Notes: a model not told the origin generated them from the letters alone. DNA of 6,864 bases from A37T11 sp964546645 (GCA_964546645.1 CAZJKM010000124.1:1-6864), one strand, 5' to 3'; positions 1 to 5,250 are shown, counted from the first letter of the stretch. Made by a program: numbers and translations.

Positions 1-54
1 ATCTTGAGGGGGTGGCGCCTTACGGGCGTGGCAGTTCGAATCTGCTCTTCCGCA
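1..54 (+). tRNA. tRNA-Leu (anticodon GAG), 3' part only
   Basis: The 5' half lies outside the window. Visible are the end of the anticodon stem, the loop TTGAGGG (4-10) with anticodon GAG at 6-8, the 3' anticodon stem GGTGG (11-15), and a class II variable arm CGCC/GGCG (16-19 with 25-28) around TTACG. The T arm is GGCAG-TTCGAAT-CTGCT (30-46), followed by the 3' acceptor strand CTTCCGC (47-53) and discriminator A54. The long variable arm and A73 fit leucine. CCA is not encoded after A54 (the next bases are CAAGAC). A decoded GAG reads CUC/CUU codons. The gene sits beside a recombinase remnant, which suggests an integration site. Confidence 0.93.
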
Positions 55-83
55 CAAGACGAGAATCTGAGGAAATCCTCATG

Positions 84-116
84 GGGCTGCTCCAAAAAAA
101 GCAGCCCTTTTTCTTT
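84..116 (+). terminator. Rho-independent terminator after tRNA-Leu
   Basis: GGGCTGCT (84-91) pairs perfectly with AGCAGCCC (100-107) across an A-rich loop and is followed by TTTTTCTTT (108-116). It lies 30 bp after the tRNA. There is no T-tract on the other side, so it works for the plus strand only. The reading frame of the opposite-strand recombinase remnant runs through this hairpin. Confidence 0.85.
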
Positions 117-818
117 GAGTATCTGCAAGTTATGCTTAAAGGCAGGATTGAGGTAAGTAGTTCTAAATACCCCACCCTCGAAGGTCAATTTGTGTTTGAA
201 AAGTCGGTTCATGATGGACAACCACATATTAAAATTGGTGTCAAAAGCCTTTTTAAGCAACGCTGGCATATCTAACAGGTGTTTCAGTAGTTCTAACCGC
301 TTCTCAAACCGTCCTGTGATGTTTGTAGTCAACTCCAAAATCTTTTCTTATAAGTGTGCCATTTGGTTGTTTAGTTTCCTTTGCCAGCGTTGATAAGTAT
401 ATTTAGAAATTTCCCCATCAAACAAATTCTCTTCAACATTAAACATTTTTTTCTCTGCTTTCTCCAACTCTGCTTTAGCCACCTCAAGTTCTTTTTTGCG
501 GATTTCCGAGGTGTTGTCCAATCCAACCCTTACCTGTTTCTCAATGCGGTCGATTTGTTCTTGTGTGAAACTTAAATGGGCCAACACCAATTCAAGTTTT
601 TTATGCATTTTTGCGCCGGATAAGTTAACGTTGGAATGCTTAATACAACGATAGTACAGGTAACGCTTGGTACATCCCCTCGTCCATCCTGCGGTCATCT
701 TTCCACCACAACAAGGGGCGTATAATAGATTTTTCATTGGAAATTCACCTTTCGGTTGGGGCTTTTCATCCCTTCGGTTTTCTTCTAATAACTCTTGCGT
801 CCGCCAATATTCAGCGTT
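84..818 (-). pseudogene. Large serine recombinase, C-terminal remnant with internal stop
   Basis: The frame starts at about 818 (NAEYWRTQELLEENRR), matching the end of the recombinase DNA-binding domain in family members. It then gives GEFPMKNLLYAPCCGGKMTAGW and the YLYYRC segment, typical of the recombinase zinc-ribbon domain; CxxC-type cysteines are visible although the ribbon is irregular. A charged coiled coil follows. A TAA at 350-348 interrupts the frame after QMAHL. The same frame then continues with EKILELTTNITGRFEK and a typical family end (LTFEGGVFRTTYLNP, HNLQILKEKGLLFLEQ), so the TAA is a nonsense change and not the natural end. The N-terminal resolvase domain with the catalytic serine is absent, replaced by an unrelated nuclease fragment. 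After LLFLEQP the frame remains open across the tRNA terminator and the antisense of the tRNA; the true 3' end is unclear. Without the catalytic domain it cannot recombine DNA. It marks an old mobile element at tRNA-Leu. Confidence 0.85.
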
Positions 819-1354
819 TCATTTTTCAAATTTCCATCCGAAGACAGGTGTTTCAAGGTAGGTTGTTTCAAACTTTTCGTTATCCATCGGTCAAGCATAG
901 ATTCTTTTCCAATAAGATGATTAAAGCCATCAATAAATTCATTGCATTTATTGTCAAAACCTTTGGCAACACAAACGAAATAAGTAAAGTCCTCTTTGTC
1001 AAATATCAATGACGGGTTTGCCAATGCGTATAGTGCAAATCGAGTAATTTCCTCTCCAAGAAGATTTTTGCTGAGATTATTCTGGTATTGTTTACATTGG
1101 ATCAAACCATAAGGGTTGCCCTTGACATATAGCACGCAGTCCCTTCCGCTTTCTCTAACACCCGTCATCAATACTATATCATCAAACACATTGAATTCCC
1201 TGTGCTCGATTTTGATTTTATACAAGCTGTACACCAATTCCTCAAATCTTCTGGAATCGGAGATTTGGTTGTAAGGAAAAGGTTCGTTTTCAAAAGCGCG
1301 TGGCCTGTCTTTAACCTCTTTTGCCCTGAGTTTTTCGAATGTCAAATCTTCCAT
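785..1354 (-). CDS. Truncated Mrr-like PD-(D/E)XK nuclease domain of a probable NTPase defence protein
   Basis: This 189-residue frame reads RRFEELVYSLYK, then GVRESGRDCVLYVKG and GLIQCKQY. The pattern E (about 38), D72 and Q86-x-K88 is the catalytic layout of Mrr-like PD-(D/E)XK nucleases, with Q in the E position. The following ITRFALYALANPSLI and FTYFVCVAKGF segments resemble the N-terminal nuclease domain of multidomain STAND/NACHT-type defence NTPases; that match is from memory of the family. Nothing of an NTPase domain (no Walker A) follows: the frame stops at TAG 787-785, exactly where the recombinase remnant begins in another frame. I read it as the 5' end of a much longer gene cut by deletion. 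ATG 1354 is chosen as start; an in-frame TTG at 1369 is an alternative, and a TAA stop lies a few codons further upstream. Whether the lone nuclease domain is active cannot be told from sequence. Confidence 0.75.
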   Translation of the reverse strand: MEDLTFEKLRAKEVKDRPRAFENEPFPYNQISDSRRFEELVYSLYKIKIEHREFNVFDDIVLMTGVRESGRDCVLYVKGNPYGLIQCKQYQNNLSKNLLGEEITRFALYALANPSLIFDKEDFTYFVCVAKGFDNKCNEFIDGFNHLIGKESMLDRWITKSLKQPTLKHLSSDGNLKNETLNIGGRKSY

Positions 1355-1403
1355 CGAACGAATATCCAAAATTTTAGTAGTGCATCGTAGCAGTTCTTAT
1401 CAA

Positions 1404-1433
1404 CAGATGTAGAATTATTCACCTTTTATCAAA
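1404..1433 (-). promoter_or_regulatory. Probable promoter of the truncated nuclease gene
   Basis: On the minus strand TTTG (1433-1430) is followed after 18 nt by TACATCTG (1411-1404), one mismatch from the Bacteroidota -7 pattern TAnnTTTG. Transcription would start near 1397, about 40 nt before ATG 1354. The promoter of the broken gene therefore seems to survive. Confidence 0.4.
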
Positions 1434-1570
1434 CTTCAAGACGTAAGTCTTAATGTCTAAGGTGCATTTCCAAGGTTTGGAAAGCTGCAACCGGTCTTAC
1501 ATAATCAGTTTGCAGCCGTTCGATATTAGTAAGGCTTTGGTCCGGATTTGATAGGTCAACTTGACGCCCA

Positions 1571-1613
1571 AAAACAGGAAAGCGCCGGTGACCATACCGG
1601 CCCGGCGCTTTCC
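1571..1613 (-). terminator. Strong rho-independent terminator of higBA
   Basis: GGAAAGCGCCGG (1577-1588) and CCGGCGCTTTCC (1602-1613) form a perfect 12-bp, GC-rich stem with a 13-nt loop. Read on the minus strand the stem is followed by TGTTTTTGG (T-run at about 1574-1570). It lies 30 bp after the higA stop and separates higBA from the nuclease remnant. Confidence 0.85.
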
Positions 1614-1642
1614 ATGTGATAATGCGTTGTGCTGTATCCGGT

Positions 1643-1939
1643 CTATGCCACTTCCAATTCCCTGCGGGCGTTGGCAAGGTCATAATCCGTTTGCAGGCCA
1701 AGCCAGTATTCGGCACTGATGCCCAACTCCCTTTCCAGCTTCACGGCAGTGGTGGCGGTAATATTCCGCTTGCCGCTGAACAACTCACTTAAATGGCCGG
1801 GCAAAATATTCAATGCCTTCGCCAGTTCTGATTTCTTTAATTTCCTTGCTTCGACCTCATCCAATAAGGCCTCGCCGGGATGGAGAACGAAATCAGTGAT
1901 CAATTCTTCTCCGTTTTTTGATAATACTTGGTTTACCAC
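1643..1939 (-). CDS. higA: HigA-family antitoxin (HTH, XRE type)
   Basis: A 98-residue protein with the HigA layout: LHPGEALLDEVEARKLKKSE at about 19-38, a helix-turn-helix at about 36-60 (ELAKALNILPGHLSELFSGK), then RNITATTAVKLERELGIS and the family's closing EYWLGLQTDYDLANARRELE. Members neutralise the cognate HigB mRNA interferase and repress their own operon through the helix-turn-helix. There is no ATG at the front of the domain. GTG 1939 is chosen because GGAG lies 9 nt upstream and gives the usual length (~100 residues). The frame stays open further upstream into the toxin gene, so a rarer start (for example ATT near 1960) is possible. It follows higB by 70 nt and is closed by a strong terminator. 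Likely targets are the two TTACC-N7-GGTAA palindromes upstream of higB. Confidence 0.85.
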   Translation of the reverse strand: MVNQVLSKNGEELITDFVLHPGEALLDEVEARKLKKSELAKALNILPGHLSELFSGKRNITATTAVKLERELGISAEYWLGLQTDYDLANARRELEVA

Positions 1940-2009
1940 GATATACGTCTCCTGTATAATATTTGGTAAAGCTCCTTTTAGAGATTTTAAAAGTTTAAAG
2001 ATTTTAACG

Positions 2010-2324
2010 TCAGGAATAATGGTTGCTGAGTTCTTCCACGAAGATAATCTCAACACGCTCCCTGCCGCCCTCCGCTTCCAGCCGGAACACGATGCGATAG
2101 GCATCGTTGACCCGGACGGAGTACTTTCCCTGTAGATTACCTGACAGCTTTTCGAAATGCAGCGATTTGTTAGCTCGCAAATCGTTGCTGTTTTTCGCAT
2201 TCTTCATTTGCAAAACACGTTTCTTGAAACCCCTGATGATTTCTTGACCGAATCGCGGTTTTCCCTTCACGGCTTTGCCAATGTAGAGGTCACTCAGGTA
2301 ATCATCTTCGATGATGACGACCAT
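2010..2324 (-). CDS. higB: HigB-type toxin (RelE superfamily mRNA interferase)
   Basis: A 104-residue protein. After a short N-terminal extension (MVVIIEDDYLSDLYIGKAVK) it shows the HigB pattern: FGQEIIRGFKKRVLQMKNA, DLRANKSLHFEKLSGNLQGK, then the core strand YSVRVNDAYRIVFRLE and VEIIFVEELSNHYS. The family cleaves mRNA on the ribosome and is held inactive by HigA. Toxin-first order, length slightly above the ~90-100 usual for HigB, and an adjacent HTH antitoxin support the call. ATG 2324 is the first in-frame start. The leader from the predicted promoter is about 35-40 nt. No truncation or missing core strand is seen, so the module looks intact. It probably stabilises this accessory region or acts in phage defence; the second role is inference. 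Confidence 0.9.
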   Translation of the reverse strand: MVVIIEDDYLSDLYIGKAVKGKPRFGQEIIRGFKKRVLQMKNAKNSNDLRANKSLHFEKLSGNLQGKYSVRVNDAYRIVFRLEAEGGRERVEIIFVEELSNHYS

Positions 2325-2361
2325 TTTTCTACATATTGCTTTTTTATGTTAAAGAACTAAT

Positions 2362-2382
2362 TTTTACCAAAAATAGGTAAAA
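2362..2382. promoter_or_regulatory. Operator O2, likely HigA site
   Basis: TTTTACC (2362-2368), 7 nt, GGTAAAA (2376-2382): a perfect inverted repeat covering the -7 element of the higBA promoter. ACC and GGT are separated by 7 nt, exactly as in the operator at 2391-2409; the two centres are 28 bp apart. Confidence 0.6.
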
Positions 2383-2399
2383 GAAATTTGATTACCAAA
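2368..2399 (-). promoter_or_regulatory. higBA promoter
   Basis: Minus strand TTTG (2399-2396), 20 nt, then TATTTTTG (2375-2368), a full match to the Bacteroidota -7 element TAnnTTTG. Predicted transcription start is about 2361, giving a ~37-nt leader to ATG 2324. Both elements overlap the inverted repeats at 2362-2382 and 2391-2409, as expected for autorepression. Confidence 0.65.
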
Positions 2400-2417
2400 T
2401 TTTGGTAATTATTTGTG
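2387..2417 (+). promoter_or_regulatory. Probable promoter of the divergent 474-residue gene
   Basis: TTTG (2387-2390), exactly 19 nt, then TATTTGTG (2410-2417), one mismatch from TAnnTTTG. A perfect -7, TAGTTTTG (2418-2425), follows directly but has no good -33 partner. Either choice puts the start at about 2424-2432, some 35-40 nt before ATG 2466, and argues against the in-frame TTG at 2430. Confidence 0.5.
2391..2409. promoter_or_regulatory. Operator O1, likely HigA site
   Basis: ATTACCAAA-T-TTTGGTAAT is a perfect 19-bp palindrome with a 1-nt centre. Its core TTACC-N7-GGTAA equals that of the repeat at 2362-2382. It covers the -33 of the minus-strand promoter and is exactly the spacer of the plus-strand promoter candidate. 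Confidence 0.65.
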
Positions 2418-2465
2418 TAGTTTTGTTATTTGAACCCTTTATACTGTACTATAGATCTTATCACT

Positions 2466-3890
2466 ATGAAATCCAGCATCACGTTACGTCTGATAAAGTC
2501 AGAGTTCACTAAAGCTGAAAAGACTTTCGAATTTTGTTGGCAAGTGTTGGAAGACATCAAGCTAAATAGGCTCACTGATCATGGCTTTGCTGAGCGTTTT
2601 ATCCTTTTTCAAGACAAGTTGGCTGACACGATATTCTCTTTGCAATCAATTCGAGACAAAATTATTCTTGAGGAAAAGGAGGTTGTCAAGAATAAGCAAC
2701 GATACAAACAAAGCTGGTTTTTACAACGGGTAAGATTGTTGTCTAATTTTAAAAAAGGTATTGATATCGCCGTGAATATGGCAAAGGTGCTTGGCGATGC
2801 CTATGCCTTCTTCTTCTATCAAAACGACCGACAGCTATACACGGAACATCTGTCCCATCAAAGGATCATCAATCATACCGCAGGATTAGGTGAACGGGGA
2901 GAGCTTGAGTTCATCAAAAAGGTAAAACATGTTGAGAAAGAGTTTACCCTTTATCATGGAATAACTAATATACTGAGATACGGTGATTTTAGCTTTATCG
3001 ATTTAAAAACTTTTAGGGTTAAGCAAATAGGTGAATTGAAAACGAATAGGATCAGTGAGGATGAGATTCAACTTAACATGACGATAATCCGGATAAACGA
3101 ATTATTACGACCAGAATCAGGGAAGCCCAAACTGATCGACACTTCCAATCAAAAAGACAAACGAGAGCGTCAAATTTCAGGGATTGTTAACTTCTTCCTA
3201 ACTCAATTCACGAATGAGGGGTTAGATAGAAAAATTGAATCAAATTCATATGACGACCAGTTGAGCCAATTAATTGTAGAGACTAAAGTCGGAACTGTTA
3301 AACTCAGGAAAGTAAGTCCAGGACTTGCTTTTTCCTGTGTTAGTTATAAAAAGGCTTCATTGTTTCACCGCGTCTTCCAGCGCGAAATAAAGACTGTTAT
3401 CGGGAATGCCGAAAACGAAATTCAACAGGTCGCCATTAGTCTTGTGAAACCTTCTTCAAATAACAACAACCTCATTTTAGGGCAACTTTTGCAGGTTGCA
3501 AAAAATCAGGATACGGCGGTTCGGGGGACCGTTCCGCTATTTTGGCACCCCATAGATATTGCCGCCTTAAAAAAGTTGCATTTTTATAATACTTTCGTAA
3601 CCTCCATCTTTAATCCTGCGTATTTGGTTGATGAACTTGAAAATTTGGGTTTTTCGATCGAATCAGCTTATATGAAAGGCCTCAAGCCGTTTGGCCCATT
3701 TGTTGGTGAGATTAAAGGCTTTGATAAATTTTTCCCTTATATTACTGAATACCTGATGCATGAAAGTTTCGTGATTGAAAGTATTAGTCAAGTGAAAGCA
3801 AGTGAATTCTGGGGTAAAAAATCAAAAATTTCAATTCGGCCACAGCAACACATGGGTATTTTCCAGAACATCGGCAAAAAGCATAAATGA
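2466..3890 (+). CDS. Unknown protein with possible PD-(D/E)XK nuclease motif
   Basis: I do not recognise this 474-residue family. There is no signal peptide and no clear membrane span, so it is probably cytoplasmic. Residues 1-140 look helical and charged. Next come GLGERGELEF (140-149) and a compact stretch: YHGITNILRYGDFSFIDLKTF, with D174 and D179, then QIGELKT with E190-x-K192. D followed about 11-16 residues later by ExK after a beta-like strand, with a conserved-looking E upstream (GELEF), is the layout of PD-(D/E)XK nucleases; this is motif reading, not a proven match. The C-terminal 250 residues carry no motif I can name (VRGTVPLFWHPIDIAAL and LKPFGPFVGEIKGFDKFFPYI look like a folded domain). 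ATG 2466 is preferred to TTG 2430 because the promoter candidates end at 2417-2425. It is divergent from higBA and shares its operators. It sits among defence-type remnants, so a defence or nucleic-acid role is plausible but unproven. Confidence 0.8.
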   Translation: MKSSITLRLIKSEFTKAEKTFEFCWQVLEDIKLNRLTDHGFAERFILFQDKLADTIFSLQSIRDKIILEEKEVVKNKQRYKQSWFLQRVRLLSNFKKGIDIAVNMAKVLGDAYAFFFYQNDRQLYTEHLSHQRIINHTAGLGERGELEFIKKVKHVEKEFTLYHGITNILRYGDFSFIDLKTFRVKQIGELKTNRISEDEIQLNMTIIRINELLRPESGKPKLIDTSNQKDKRERQISGIVNFFLTQFTNEGLDRKIESNSYDDQLSQLIVETKVGTVKLRKVSPGLAFSCVSYKKASLFHRVFQREIKTVIGNAENEIQQVAISLVKPSSNNNNLILGQLLQVAKNQDTAVRGTVPLFWHPIDIAALKKLHFYNTFVTSIFNPAYLVDELENLGFSIESAYMKGLKPFGPFVGEIKGFDKFFPYITEYLMHESFVIESISQVKASEFWGKKSKISIRPQQHMGIFQNIGKKHK

Positions 3891-4182
3891 ATGATTCTAT
3901 CTCGCTACGTCGTTGTCCACCCATACTACCTGTATGTACAGGCTTCGCACGCTTCCAAAGTCATCTATAGGCGGGATTTCACAACAGACTTCGGTTTTCG
4001 GCCCACATTCCTTCCGGCCGACCATCACTCCGATAGCCGTCAACAGCATCGGCGAAGCCAGCTTTTTCATCTATCAGGTGGTAAAACGTTTTAAAGGTAG
4101 AAATTATCAATTAAATCCGGTACGGTAAAAGTAGCCGCTACCTTTTTATTAACACCGCGTAACATCCATGTTAAATTTTGCC
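3891..4182. other. Gene-poor stretch after the 474-residue gene
   Basis: No gene can be assigned. Short open frames exist on both strands: one on the plus strand from TTG 3913 to 4128, containing SVFGPHSFRPTITPIAVNSI, and one on the minus strand of about 57 codons ending near 3898, beginning MKKLASPMLLTAIGVMVG. None has a recognised domain or a clear ribosome site, and the two overlap, so at most one could be real. The part at about 3940-4080 is richer in GC than the gene before it, which suggests a separate origin, perhaps a decayed gene. CCTGTA-TG-TACAGG (3929-3942) is a short palindrome of unknown meaning. Confidence 0.4.
4131..4148 (+). terminator. Weak possible terminator
   Basis: GTAG-CCG-CTAC (4131-4141) forms a 4-bp stem followed by CTTTTTATT. 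Read on the minus strand the same stem is preceded by AAAAAG and followed by TTTTAC. The stem is short, so this is only a candidate end for transcripts coming from the 474-residue gene, 240 bp away. Confidence 0.25.
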
Positions 4183-4190
4183 TAAATTTG
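4183..4190 (+). promoter_or_regulatory. -7 element before the sigma-factor remnant
   Basis: TAAATTTG is a perfect match to TAnnTTTG and lies 20 bp before ATG 4210. No good TTTG is seen at the expected -33 position (a TTTTG at about 4176-4180 is too close). If active, it drives the fused remnant and possibly the repeat-protein gene behind it. Confidence 0.4.
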
Positions 4191-4209
4191 TTTCACATAT
4201 GCAGAACGA

Positions 4210-4326
4210 ATGGCAGCATACGGCAAATACACGGATCGGGAGCTGTTCCTCCTTATAAAAGAGGGAAATGAGCCGGCCGTGCAACCATTGCCAATCAGTA
4301 TATACACAATATGGAAGACCTGCTGA
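4210..4326 (+). pseudogene. N-terminal fragment of an ECF (sigma-70 family) sigma factor
   Basis: From ATG 4210 the frame reads MAAYGKYTDRELFLLIKEGN followed by EPA, the characteristic opening of Bacteroidota ECF sigma factors just before region 2 (usually continuing A-F-T-E-I-Y-N-R-Y). After EPA the match ends abruptly: the next residues (VQPLPISIYTIWKTC) are unrelated and a TGA follows at 4324-4326. No sigma region 2 or 4 is present, so it has no sigma function. The fragment overlaps the next gene by 16 bp in another frame. It appears to be the 5' end of a deleted sigma gene joined to the middle of a different gene. Confidence 0.7.
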
Positions 4327-5213
4327 ACCAGAAATTGCAGGAAGAAATTTTCTGGCTGCTCGTTCGGCACTACCCCGCCGATCCCACCACTTCGGTCTAT
4401 GAGGCTTATGCCTCCTATTTACAAGGGATTAACAGTTTGAAGAAGGTGTACCCTAACGTTCACGACCTAAGTCCGCCCTGCAAGGAAGAGTTCCCCAAGC
4501 TTCCATCCATCCGTGGGGAGCTGCAGCAATGGGAAGCCGATCATTGCAATTATAGCTGGGGTTTTGATGTCAAAGTAGTTAAAAGCTATTTTGATTGCAA
4601 GGGTTTGAAGATGCAGGTAAATGCTGGAGTCGGAAGCGGAGAATACGGCATCACCCAAAATCCTGCCACCGGCGAAATTATCAGCCATACCGTATCGGTA
4701 GAGGTGGGTGCTAAAAAGCAATTTCAACCCACCCCGGGGGTTAAAGTCAGCGCAGGCGGATCTGTAAAAGGCACCATCACATTCGACAATACAGGTCATA
4801 TTACTGACATCGGAGGCACGGTATCGGCAGGCGCCGGTGTCAGTGCCACTGTCACCCCGGGTGTCAATGCCAATGCAGGCGCAAATGTAGAAGGTACCCT
4901 CACCGTTGACGACGGTGGCCACATCACCACCGAAACAACCGGCAAGGTGTCGGCAGATGTAGGCGTCAGCGGATCTGTCACCTCCTTCTCAGGTATTAAA
5001 GCTGACGCAGGCACAAATGTAGGTGGTACCCTCGCCGTAGATGCCGGTGGCAATGTCACCACCAAAACAACCGGTAAGGTATCGACAGGTGCCAGCATCA
5101 GCGACCCTTATGGAACAAAGGCGTCGTTGGGCAGTGCGGAGATAAGCCTGAATGGTGGTTACAATACCGCCGGGCCATCGGCCAAATCACTGATAAGCAA
5201 CTTTTTAAAATAA
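4311..5213 (+). CDS. Repeat-containing protein of unknown function, probably lacking its N-terminus
   Basis: A 300-residue protein. Residues 1-75 look helical (MEDLLNQKLQEEIFWLLVRH; SVYEAYASYLQGINSLKKVY). The segment 78-105 (HCNYSWGFDVKVVKSYFDCK) opens a beta-rich part, and 141-263 hold three ~42-residue repeats rich in G, A, T and V, each with GxxxxGT-D-GG/TGHxT-type strands. The C-terminus is NGGYNTAGPSAKSLISNFLK. Similar beta-rich C-terminal domains occur at the ends of Bacteroidota proteins of unknown function, some with tetratricopeptide-like parts (recalled, not searched). No signal peptide is visible, but the frame stays open upstream of ATG 4311 with plausible coding (IANQYIHN) back to a TGA at the sigma-remnant junction. 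The real start may therefore have been lost, together with any signal peptide. ATG 4311 is the first ATG left. Transcription may come from the sigma-gene promoter. Expression is uncertain. Confidence 0.65.
   Translation: MEDLLNQKLQEEIFWLLVRHYPADPTTSVYEAYASYLQGINSLKKVYPNVHDLSPPCKEEFPKLPSIRGELQQWEADHCNYSWGFDVKVVKSYFDCKGLKMQVNAGVGSGEYGITQNPATGEIISHTVSVEVGAKKQFQPTPGVKVSAGGSVKGTITFDNTGHITDIGGTVSAGAGVSATVTPGVNANAGANVEGTLTVDDGGHITTETTGKVSADVGVSGSVTSFSGIKADAGTNVGGTLAVDAGGNVTTKTTGKVSTGASISDPYGTKASLGSAEISLNGGYNTAGPSAKSLISNFLK
4731..5099 (+). repeat. Three tandem ~126-bp coding repeats
   Basis: Units at about 4731-4853, 4854-4979 and 4980-5099. Units 1 and 2 start with TPGV; units 2 and 3 are closest, sharing for example ACCACC-AAACAACCGG and the GGTACCCTC block. 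Each encodes one copy of G-(T/L)-(I/L)-x-(F/V)-D-x-x-G-(H/N)-(I/V)-T followed by a GxVS(A/T) strand. Such units can expand or shrink by slippage or recombination. Confidence 0.8.
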
Positions 5214-5236
5214 GTATTGAAACGGAACATGATTAA

Positions 5237-5250
5237 CCTTGTTAACAAGG
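5237..5250. repeat. 14-bp perfect palindrome between the two secreted/unknown genes
   Basis: CCTTGTTAACAAGG is fully self-complementary and lies 24 bp after the repeat-protein stop. It may be an operator. Its last G is also the first base of the next hairpin. Confidence 0.5.

Larger units (their letters stand above)
1388..1642. other. Intergenic region between higA and the truncated nuclease
   Basis: No convincing gene lies here. Besides the promoter (1404-1433) and the higA terminator there is an inverted repeat GCTGCAA (1484-1490) / TTGCAGC (1510-1516) with a 19-nt loop. On the minus strand, CTGCAAAC-GATTATG around 1502-1515 differs by one inserted-position base from the part of higA that encodes LQTDYD (about 1681-1696). 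In that frame it reads LQTDYVRPVAAF and stops before 1450. This could be the tail of a second, lost antitoxin gene, but the match is only about 15 bases. Confidence 0.35.

Noticed and set aside
84..107. Stem at the tRNA end as a bidirectional terminator also ending the recombinase
   Set aside because: On the minus strand the stem is followed by CATGAGG and not by a T-tract.
1719..2135. Plus-strand open frame of 138 codons opposite higA and higB
   Set aside because: It lies antisense to two well-recognised family members and shows no domain of its own.
1940..2200. Extended N-terminus of the HigA frame starting at 2200
   Set aside because: This part is antitoxin-frame reading of the toxin coding sequence; HigA proteins are about 100 residues and a GTG with GGAG is present at 1939.
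3891..4128. Small plus-strand frames directly after the 474-residue gene, one starting next to its stop
   Set aside because: The two overlap in different frames, have no known domain, and there is an equally open minus frame; kept only as an undefined gene-poor stretch.
4467..5098. Long open frames on the minus strand across the repeat protein gene (151 and 100 codons)
   Set aside because: They mirror the biased composition of the Gly/Ala/Thr/Val repeats; no domain, no start context, and the plus frame makes a coherent repeat protein.
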